DNA from: CAZIHO01 sp964538875
GTDB taxonomy: Bacteria > Pseudomonadota > Gammaproteobacteria > Chromatiales > Chromatiaceae
Assembly (NCBI GenBank): GCA_964538875.1
Contig: CAZIHO010000115.1
Coordinates: 1-10,431, forward strand
Length of the DNA stretch: 10,431 bases
Direction of reading: 5' to 3'
How positions within the stretch are numbered: the stretch's first letter is position 1; every line of letters starts with the position of its first letter. Below the pieces are notes generated by a model. The model was given only the letters and a program-made list of their open reading frames with translations. It was not told the origin of the DNA and made no database searches. This document shows, one piece after another, positions 1 to 5,248 of the stretch. The position numbers and the translations under genes were made by a program.

Positions 1-26
1 GTAATGCCGGAAACAAAATCGTTCAG

Positions 27-40
27 CCAATCATTATTGG
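27..40. repeat. Small inverted repeat
   Basis: CCAAT (27-31) and ATTGG (36-40) are perfect reverse complements around a 4-nt CATT loop. It lies 13 bases before the large hairpin array and may be its outlying member, but a 5-bp AT-rich stem alone is weak. I see no coding potential in positions 1-53. Confidence 0.3.
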
Positions 41-53
41 GAATGCGCGACTA

Positions 54-200
54 AAGGGCACCTTGAAAAATTCAAGGTGCCCTTGCGGGGTAGGGATACC
101 CCGCCATTTTCAAGCAGGCAACTGCTTGAAAATGAAGCAAAGCGGAAATCACATTTGCGCTTTGCGTCTTGAAAAATGGCATGGATGGCCATTTTTCAAG
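54..200. repeat. Array of five abutting inverted repeats (hairpins)
   Basis: Five inverted repeats follow one another with no spacer. H1 pairs 54-67 with 71-84 (14 bp, loop AAA). H2 pairs 85-92 with 97-104 (8 bp, loop GGGA). H3 pairs 105-117 with 122-134 (13 bp, loop GCAA, a GNRA-type tetraloop closed by G-C). H4 pairs 137-149 with 153-165 (12 bp with one G-G mismatch, loop CAC) and can extend to 135/167 over a second mismatch. H5 pairs 168-180 with 188-200 (13 bp, loop ATGGATG). About 120 of 147 bases are paired. H1, H3 and H5 share a CTTGAAAA core in both orientations, so alternative pairings exist, for example 103-114 with 168-180 with one bulged A. There is no long T tract, so ordinary terminators are unlikely. 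It could be a structured RNA, a cruciform-forming DNA site or a non-autonomous mobile element; it lies on the 3' side of a decayed transposase. I recognise no known family. Confidence 0.85.
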
Positions 201-211
201 GTCCCCTAAAC

Positions 212-326
212 CTCCGGCATCAAGTATTGAGGGCTTTGCCGGAGCGCGCAACCAAGTTGGGGTCGAGGTAATGAATGTGGTGGATCCCATAGGCTAGACA
301 GCCGGAGGCCGGATTTAACCGGCTGT
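212..326. repeat. Two further inverted repeats flanking the array
   Basis: CTCCGGCA (212-219) pairs perfectly with TGCCGGAG (237-244). Its loop holds a small inner stem, TCAA (220-223) with TTGA (227-230). ACAGCCGG (298-305) pairs perfectly with CCGGCTGT (319-326) over a 13-nt loop. TCCGGCAT (213-220) could instead pair with ATGCCGGA (4-11), which would enclose the whole hairpin array. There is no convincing reading frame here. Function is unknown; this may be the outer part of the same element. Confidence 0.6.
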
Positions 327-415
327 TGACCCCCCCTGGGCCTTCGGCTTCTGGCGCCCTAGAGTCGAGGAATCCGGCCATTTTTTTTGGCTTCTGGGCC
401 TTGCAGACATTGAAT
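327..415. other. Non-coding stretch with short direct repeats and T8 tract
   Basis: No gene is visible. GGCTTCTGG occurs at 346-354 and 389-397, and CTGGGCCTT at 336-344 and 394-402, so one short sequence block appears twice with its parts rearranged. A run of eight Ts (381-388) sits between GCCA (377-380) and TGGC, which share the last T and form a small T-loop hairpin. It may be flanking debris of the neighbouring IS remnant. Confidence 0.4.
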
Positions 416-986
416 TCAGCCTTTTCGGCGGGCATGGGCCGTTGGTTGCCGGTTTTCGCGCCATTTCCTGGGGTTGGTGGCCTTTCGGCAGCCGCCGGGC
501 ACCCCTATCCCTAGGTGCTTGCTAACCGCTACCCCAATCCGGGTCAGGTTATAGGCGGCAACGGTCATCAGCACCTCGGCACCCACCTTGGCCCGGCCCA
601 CCCACCGCGTCTTGCGCAATCCCACCACGGTCTTGGTCCAGATATTCTCGATCCGCTTGCGGATCTTGAGACTTTGGCGATAACCGGCATGGCCCATGAA
701 ACCGAGTGCTGCCTTGTCACCGGGACTCTTCTTGTACAGCCTGGCCTCCGGGTCCGTGGTCGATGCGTGGGTCTCGTTGGAACGCGCCTCGCCCTTGAAG
801 TCCACCGTGGGATTGCGGCCGCCGCCCTCCGGCGGCTGGCCACCGCCGTCCTTGGGCACAAAGCGCTTCATGGAAGCCCAGGCCTGGATCAAGGTGCCAA
901 CCACCGAAAAGTGCTCCCAACTTGGCCAGGTCCTGGTCCATCGTCCCCAGTAGGGCGTCCACCACCGCCCGTAAAGTTCCGGTTCT
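416..986 (-). pseudogene. Decayed IS5-family transposase with two internal deletions
   Basis: Read on the minus strand this is a DDE transposase of the IS5 family cut into three surviving blocks. An N-terminal piece (about 986-905, with LRAVVDALLGTMDQDLAKL) runs out of frame into the block around EHFSVVGTLIQAWASMKRF. The 90 or so residues that normally separate these are missing. The second block continues through SNETHASTTDPEARLYKK to FMGHA and is joined in frame near 683-690 to the C-terminal block GYRQSLKIRKRIENIW...VGLRKTR...AAYNLTRI. That join removes the segment carrying the second catalytic Asp (usually in GADKGYD). The first catalytic Asp, normally in SVDGTLI, reads Val here. An in-frame TAG at 987-989 closes the N-terminal block upstream, and the original start is not seen. 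I found no terminal inverted repeats or target duplication. The copy cannot encode an active enzyme. Family assignment rests on recognised motifs. Confidence 0.85.
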
Positions 987-1013
987 CTAACTGACAGATT
1001 TCCTATAGAGATT

Positions 1014-1032
1014 ATCCGCGTTGGTAGCGGAT
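1014..1032 (-). terminator. Weak hairpin at the end of the acyl-CoA synthetase gene
   Basis: ATCCGC (1014-1019) and GCGGAT (1027-1032) form a 6-bp stem with a 7-nt loop that overlaps the TAA stop of the minus-strand gene. No T tract follows on the minus strand, so intrinsic termination is doubtful. Confidence 0.25.
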
Positions 1033-2591
1033 TATTCGTCCGCCGCCGGGATCAGGCCCCGCTCGATTTCCCCCTGGCGGCGCAGTTCCCGCTTGAGAAT
1101 CTTGCCGGCGCCGCTCTTGGGCAGGGATGCCCGGATCACTAGGCGGCGGGGTTGCTCGTGGCGGCCCAGGTGTTCCCGGCAATAGGCACGCAACTGGCTA
1201 GGGTCTAGGGTCTGACCCTCCTTGGGCACCAGGTAGGCCACCGGAATTTCCCCGTGGCTGGGGTGGGGTTCGCCCACCACCGCCGCTTCCGCCACCCCCG
1301 GATGCCGGTACAGCACCTCTTCCAGCACCCTGGGATAAACATTCATGCCGTTGACGATCATCATGTCCTTGATCCGGTCCACCAGGAAGAAATAGCCGTC
1401 CGGGTCCCGGTAACCCAGGTCGCCGGTGCGGAACCAGGCGCCGAAGAAGCTTTCCGCGTCCGCCTGGGGTAGTTGCCAATAGCCCTTCATCACGTTGGGA
1501 CCCCGCACGCAGACTTCGCCCAGGGTCCCGTCCGGAAGCGGCTGGCCCTGGCCGTCCAGAATCGCCATGTCCACGTCCGGGATCGGCAGGCCCACCGAGC
1601 CGGGCTTGCGCACCCCGTCCAGTGGGTTGACGCAGGTCACCGGCGAACATTCGGTGGGGCCGTCACCTTCCAGAATCGGTATGCCGAAAAGGGATTCGAA
1701 GCCCTGGAGTACCGCCACCGGCAGCGCCGAGCCGCCGGACACGCAAAAGCGCACGCTGCGCCACTGGGCGCGCTGGGCTGGACCCAGCTTGAGTAGCACC
1801 CCGTACATGCTGGGCACGCCAAGAAATACGGTGGCGCCGCTGGACTCGATGCGTTCGCACACCAGCGCCGGTTCAAAGCGGGGCACCGGCACTAGGCCCA
1901 GGCCGTGCAGCAGGGGCGTCAAGATGCCCACGGTAGCGGCGAAAGAATGGAACATGGGCAGCACCACCAGCACCAGGTCCTGACCCGGCCGCAGGTGTAG
2001 GGCCCGGAGCACGCTATGGGTGTTGGCCAGCAAATTGGCATGGGTCAGTTGGGCACCCTTGGGGAAGCCGGTGGTGCCGGAGGTGTAGAGAATCACCGCC
2101 ACGTCCGGCATAGCCAAGCCGGTGGCCGGGGGGACGGCTGCCCCCGCCGCCAGCAGGTTCCCCAGGCTTGGGGTGCCATCCGGCTGGGGTTGCTGGTCGA
2201 TGAGCAGGGTCCATTCCAGGCGGTCCAGATCCGCCCTTGCCTGGGCCGCCCGCTCCGCCAGGGACGGGTGTACGAACAGGCCCCGGGCGCCGGCGTCGTC
2301 CAGGATATAGCGCACCTCGCCGGGACTCAGCAGCAGATTGATGGGCACCAGGGTCGCGCCGGCCTTGAGCAGGCCAAGATAGCTGATGACGAATTCGGCG
2401 CCATTGGGGCAGTACAGGCCCACCCGGTCGCCGGGATTGAGGCCTCGCTGGACCAGGGCGGCGGCCAGATGATCGGTCAGCCGGTCCAGTTCGTCGAAGC
2501 TCAGGTCCCGCTCCGGAATCCGGATGGCGGGCGCCGCGCCATAGATGGCAGCGGTGCGGCGAAAGGCGGCGGGCAGGGAGTCGGCGGTCAT
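1032..2591 (-). CDS. Long-chain fatty acid--CoA ligase (acyl-CoA synthetase, ANL superfamily)
   Basis: The product is a 519-residue cytoplasmic or membrane-peripheral adenylating enzyme that should activate a fatty acid with ATP and then transfer it to CoA. The full set of ANL motifs is present: the phosphate loop YTSGTTGFPKG (169-179), the adenine-binding EGDGPTE (308-314), the TGD hinge region (389-391), the DRIKDMMIVNG stretch (405-415), and the C-terminal PKSGAGK with the catalytic lysine at 497. Length is normal for a FadD-like ligase. The frame stays open upstream to 2801, but the family start is the ATG at 2591, preceded by AGGA with a 9-nt spacer; the upstream residues are Pro/Arg-rich and unlike the family. 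The gene is divergent from a stand-alone Lrp-type RAM protein across 227 bp, which may be shared regulatory DNA. Substrate chain length cannot be told from sequence, and some relatives activate other carboxylates. No gene symbol is given because fadD orthology is not certain. Confidence 0.9.
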   Translation of the reverse strand: MTADSLPAAFRRTAAIYGAAPAIRIPERDLSFDELDRLTDHLAAALVQRGLNPGDRVGLYCPNGAEFVISYLGLLKAGATLVPINLLLSPGEVRYILDDAGARGLFVHPSLAERAAQARADLDRLEWTLLIDQQPQPDGTPSLGNLLAAGAAVPPATGLAMPDVAVILYTSGTTGFPKGAQLTHANLLANTHSVLRALHLRPGQDLVLVVLPMFHSFAATVGILTPLLHGLGLVPVPRFEPALVCERIESSGATVFLGVPSMYGVLLKLGPAQRAQWRSVRFCVSGGSALPVAVLQGFESLFGIPILEGDGPTECSPVTCVNPLDGVRKPGSVGLPIPDVDMAILDGQGQPLPDGTLGEVCVRGPNVMKGYWQLPQADAESFFGAWFRTGDLGYRDPDGYFFLVDRIKDMMIVNGMNVYPRVLEEVLYRHPGVAEAAVVGEPHPSHGEIPVAYLVPKEGQTLDPSQLRAYCREHLGRHEQPRRLVIRASLPKSGAGKILKRELRRQGEIERGLIPAADE

Positions 2592-2708
2592 GGGCGGGTT
2601 TCCTGGGGCGGGGTGGCGGCACAGCATAGGATCGGCGGTCGGGGCCGTCAACTCAGGCGGATGGGCTGGGAGTGGGTCCATCCAGAGCGGGTAGGGTGGA
2701 TGTCTGCT

Positions 2709-2767
2709 GGGCGGTGCGCCACTGCGCCGCCCCCCCAATGGTCGAACGTCCGGGCGGAGCTCCGCCC
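2709..2767. promoter_or_regulatory. Two GC-rich palindromes in the divergent intergenic region
   Basis: GGGCGGAG (2752-2759) is followed directly by CTCCGCCC (2760-2767), a perfect 16-bp palindrome with no spacer. Just upstream, GGGCGG (2709-2714) pairs with CCGCCC (2727-2732), and the inner CGC (2717-2719) pairs with GCG (2724-2726). Both dyads share the GGGCGG/CCGCCC arms. They sit between the divergent acyl-CoA synthetase and RAM-protein genes, about 50 to 110 bases upstream of the latter. An operator or an mRNA-leader structure is possible; this is inference from position and symmetry only. Confidence 0.4.
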
Positions 2768-2818
2768 TAGCCGTGCTTGTGTAGACTTCAGCGAGGTCCA
2801 CCCACCAGGAGAAAGCAA

Positions 2819-3097
2819 ATGCTAACTGCGATTGTGCTCATGAATGTGGCCCGCGCCCGGGTGACCGAGGTGGCGGAACAATTGACCGAGCTGGAGGGCA
2901 TTTCCGAGGTGTTCTCGGTGGCAGGGCGCTATGATCTGGTGGCCATGGTGCGGGTCAGGAACAACGAGGCCCTGGCGGACGTGGTGACCAACCGGATGCA
3001 GAAATTGGATGGCATCGAGGCCACCGAAACCCTGATCGCGTTCCGCGCCTATTCCCGCCACGATCTGGAAGCCATGTTCGATATCGGCCTGAAATAG
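2819..3097 (+). CDS. Stand-alone Lrp/AsnC ligand-binding (RAM) domain protein
   Basis: The 92-residue product matches the C-terminal effector-binding RAM domain of Lrp/AsnC regulators and has no DNA-binding helix-turn-helix. It starts with the beta strand MLTAIVLMNV, then has the characteristic turn SVAGRYDLVAMVRVRN and the following helix with DVVTNRMQKLDGI. Such single-domain proteins form oligomers that bind amino acids or other small ligands and may modulate full-length Lrp-type partners. The ATG at 2819 is preceded by AGGAG (2807-2811) at a 7-nt spacing; an in-frame start at 2777 lacks family similarity. It is divergent from the acyl-CoA synthetase gene and ends 13 bases from the stop of the convergent unknown gene. 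The ligand is unknown. Confidence 0.85.
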   Translation: MLTAIVLMNVARARVTEVAEQLTELEGISEVFSVAGRYDLVAMVRVRNNEALADVVTNRMQKLDGIEATETLIAFRAYSRHDLEAMFDIGLK

Positions 3098-3110
3098 GGG
3101 GCCGGCTAGC

Positions 3111-3668
3111 TTACTCGCCCAGCAAATCCACTAGGGCGGGGGCCAGACGCCGGTAGACCTCGGCGCCGTCCCGGTCCATTACCTGGTCGATAACCCAGCG
3201 GTTTTCCTCCCGCTCGCCCATGAGTACCTGGATCTGATGCCCCAGGTGCCGCAGGAACGGATAGGAGGGACCCTCGCTGGTGAGCTTGAAGTCCGCATAT
3301 TCGGCGCCACGTTCGTTGAGCCGGTCCAGGAAGGCGCGGCCATGGTTGCCGGGACCCAGCAGGTCTTGGCCATTGTCTTGCACCAAGCCCGCCAGCTTCA
3401 GGGCCAGGCCCACGATCAGGGTGCGACGGTCCTGGTCGTCCAGATAGCCCTGGGCCAGCCGGTCCAGGATCTGAATTTGGAAGCAGAGGTATTCCTGGAT
3501 CACCGCTAGCCGCTGGGCGTCGTTTTCATAGATGAACCGCTGGCCATGCAGGGCGATGGCCTGATCCACCGCCAGCCGCCAACTGATGAAAGCCAGGGTT
3601 CCGGCGATTTCCGCCGGCGAGCGTTCCGCGTCTTCGTTGTGCCAGCGGCTCTTGATTTTGATTGCCAT
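3111..3668 (-). CDS. Conserved protein of unknown function, 185 aa
   Basis: The product is soluble, largely helical and without signal peptide or membrane segment. It opens with a basic MAIKIKSRWHN and then has a long helical region (SPAEIAGTLAFISWRLAVDQ, ALHGQRFIYEND, LAVIQEYLCFQIQILDRLA). Later blocks include ALKLAGLVQDNGQDLLGPG and LNERGAEYADF, and the end has the pattern RWVIDQVMDRDGAEVYRRL. I recall similar proteins, unnamed, in beta- and gammaproteobacteria, but cannot assign a function. The ATG at 3668 is supported by GGAGG five bases upstream. The gene is divergent from the operon starting at 3781 across 112 bp containing an operator-like palindrome, so co-regulation is possible. Confidence 0.8.
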   Translation of the reverse strand: MAIKIKSRWHNEDAERSPAEIAGTLAFISWRLAVDQAIALHGQRFIYENDAQRLAVIQEYLCFQIQILDRLAQGYLDDQDRRTLIVGLALKLAGLVQDNGQDLLGPGNHGRAFLDRLNERGAEYADFKLTSEGPSYPFLRHLGHQIQVLMGEREENRWVIDQVMDRDGAEVYRRLAPALVDLLGE

Positions 3669-3733
3669 GAGGACCTCCGGGCCGGGCGCCCCGGCTAGGC
3701 AAGGGGCCTGGGGCGTGATACCTTAAATCTTAC

Positions 3734-3752
3734 CATTTTACTCAGTAAAGTG
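3734..3752. promoter_or_regulatory. Operator-like palindrome between divergent genes
   Basis: TTTACT (3737-3742) and AGTAAA (3744-3749) are perfect reverse complements around a single C. The symmetry extends to CA at 3734-3735 and TG at 3751-3752 with one mismatched pair between, giving a 19-bp dyad. It is the most AT-rich part of an otherwise GC-rich intergenic region and lies 28 bases before the start codon at 3781 and 65 bases upstream of the minus-strand start at 3668. That size, symmetry and position suit a dimeric repressor site, but no regulator gene is next to it and I could not define a convincing -10/-35 pair. Confidence 0.45.
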
Positions 3753-3780
3753 TCCCTCGTGTGTTGTCTGGGAGGACCTT

Positions 3781-4827
3781 ATGAACGCGGGCCAGATCCG
3801 GGAACTCAGCGCCAGAGTGCAGCATAACTGCCATATCTCCGATGCTCGCCACGGCGGCGACTATCAGCTCTGTACCTTCTTGATGAAGATGCGGGAATAC
3901 TACCGCTGGGAAATGGGCCTGCCCCTCGGCGCCCGTTTGCCCAAGGACCAGGTGGGCGCCTGGTTGGCGGAGCGGGAGCAGTATTGGGAACAAATCGAGG
4001 AGGATGAGTATCTGCCCCTGGAAATTGATGGAGCGGTGTTGGACCCGTTCGCGGTGGAGCCCATCAACCAGCGGCTAGAAACGGTGGGGCTGGTCTATGG
4101 CGCCGGCCTGGGACGCCACGCCAAGCCCCATTTCTTTTTGGCCCAACTGCGGGAGCGGCAACGGCCGGATGGCTGCCAACTGGTGATTTCCGACCGGGAA
4201 TACGCCCGGGACCTGGGCGCGCCGCCGGCTATGTCCCAGGGGGACACCATTTATCTGCGCCGGGAATCCCTGCGCCGGCTGTTGTGGGAAAAGCTGGAGG
4301 GCTGGCGCTGGAACCGGCCGGACAACGCCCTCGGCCGCGCCTTCGCCTGCTATGACTTCGATGGCGATTTGGACGCGTCCCTGGATGCTATGACCGACCT
4401 GGCCCTGGACGTGGCCCGGCTCCATGAGTTGGGTGAATGCCAGGCGGGGCGGCTGTTGGGGGAGGGCTGGGAAGCCATGCTCCTGGACCTAGTGGGCACA
4501 CCGGCGGAAATTCTGGCCCGGGCGGTGCGGGATCACCTGGCCGATTGCCTGGTGAGCCTGCCGGTGCTGATCCAGGAGGATCGGGCCGCAGCCTGGCATT
4601 TCTATGTGGGATACCAGACCCCCCTGGGCCGGGAGCTGTTTCCCAGCCTGGAGCGGGCCTATCAGGATTGGCTGGTCAGTGGCGACCTGGCGGCCCTGAC
4701 CCGCCTGGCCAGCGTCGGCCGGGATCATTGGGAGCGCCTGGCCCGGCGCCTCATGGAACGGCACGGGGCAGCGGAACCCGGCGCGGCGGTGGACATCAAT
4801 CGCTGGGTGCGAGAAAGCGCCTGCTAG
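3781..4827 (+). CDS. Conserved protein, probably Sfum_1244 family, function unknown, 348 aa
   Basis: I recognise the N-terminal pattern (VQHNCHISDARHGGDYQLCT, then FLMKMREYYRWE) from the Sfum_1244 family of uncharacterised bacterial proteins; this is from memory and not from a search. The segment has conserved His and Cys residues that could bind metal, but that is speculation. The rest is soluble and helical, rich in acidic and aromatic residues, with a conserved-looking DREYARDLGAPPAMSQGDTI stretch near the middle and no membrane segments. The ATG follows GGAGG at a 5-nt spacing. The stop codon is one base before the next start (4829), so the two genes are almost certainly translated from one mRNA. 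Length fits the family as I recall it. Confidence 0.75.
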   Translation: MNAGQIRELSARVQHNCHISDARHGGDYQLCTFLMKMREYYRWEMGLPLGARLPKDQVGAWLAEREQYWEQIEEDEYLPLEIDGAVLDPFAVEPINQRLETVGLVYGAGLGRHAKPHFFLAQLRERQRPDGCQLVISDREYARDLGAPPAMSQGDTIYLRRESLRRLLWEKLEGWRWNRPDNALGRAFACYDFDGDLDASLDAMTDLALDVARLHELGECQAGRLLGEGWEAMLLDLVGTPAEILARAVRDHLADCLVSLPVLIQEDRAAAWHFYVGYQTPLGRELFPSLERAYQDWLVSGDLAALTRLASVGRDHWERLARRLMERHGAAEPGAAVDINRWVRESAC

Positions 4828-4828
4828 C

Positions 4829-5224
4829 ATGAGCGAGCAACCCGGACTGTTGGCGATTTTGGAACTGGGCGGATACCCTAATTTCACCGGGCTTTATCAA
4901 CGGCTGGGCTTCAACGCCACCCTGGTCAGTTCCCAACGGCAGGCGTTGGCTTATCTCAAGTCCCGGATACCGGCGCTGGTGGTGGCTGAATATAACTTTC
5001 AGTCTGATTTTCGGGATCGCACCAGCAATTTAGAAACCCTCATGGCCCGCTTGCAGCGCCATCCGCAAGTTAAGGTCATCGCCATTTACCCGCCGGAACA
5101 GGCGGAGCGCTTGAATAAGTTGCGGGGCCGCTTCGTCATCCACGCCGCCTTGCCCCTGCCGGTGACGGCGGACGCCATGGAGCGGACCCTGACCCAAGCC
5201 ATGTTGGTGCCCGGCGCTGTCTAA
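4829..5224 (+). CDS. Receiver-like (CheY-fold) protein with degenerate phosphoacceptor site
   Basis: The 131-residue product has the alternating strand/helix pattern of a response-regulator receiver: LLAILELGG (7-15), ALVVAEYNF (49-57), VKVIAIY (81-87) and FVIHAALPLP (102-111). The residue at the usual phosphoacceptor Asp position at the end of strand 3 is Glu54, and the usual Lys-Pro of strand 5 reads Leu-Pro. The acidic pair expected after strand 1 is also not evident. If the fold call is right, this is a pseudo-receiver that cannot be phosphorylated normally. It starts one base after the previous gene's stop and lies 24 bases before pepD. Its role is probably tied to the upstream 348-residue protein. 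Fold assignment is inference; remote homology should be tested. Confidence 0.6.
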   Translation: MSEQPGLLAILELGGYPNFTGLYQRLGFNATLVSSQRQALAYLKSRIPALVVAEYNFQSDFRDRTSNLETLMARLQRHPQVKVIAIYPPEQAERLNKLRGRFVIHAALPLPVTADAMERTLTQAMLVPGAV

Positions 5225-5248
5225 CCCCTGTTTGCTCGGAGATTCCCT

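Noticed and set aside
54..84. First hairpin as an ordinary intrinsic terminator
   Set aside because: The stem is strong, but only two Ts follow it and another hairpin begins at once; no upstream gene end is visible.
54..200. Hairpin array as a CRISPR
   Set aside because: Units differ in length and sequence and have no intervening spacers; each is an inverted repeat and not a direct repeat with unique spacers.
515..994. 159-codon plus-strand frame over the IS remnant
   Set aside because: Antisense to the recognisable transposase blocks; no known domain.
2592..2801. N-terminal extension of the acyl-CoA synthetase by 70 codons
   Set aside because: The frame is open, but the residues are Pro/Arg-rich and unlike the family; the ATG at 2591 has a Shine-Dalgarno sequence and the normal family N-terminus.
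2016..2825. 269-codon plus-strand open frame
   Set aside because: Antisense to the acyl-CoA synthetase, which has all ANL motifs; no domain is visible in the shadow.
3098..3110. Terminator between the convergent genes
   Set aside because: Only 13 bases separate the stops, with short GC palindromes but no stem-loop plus T tract.
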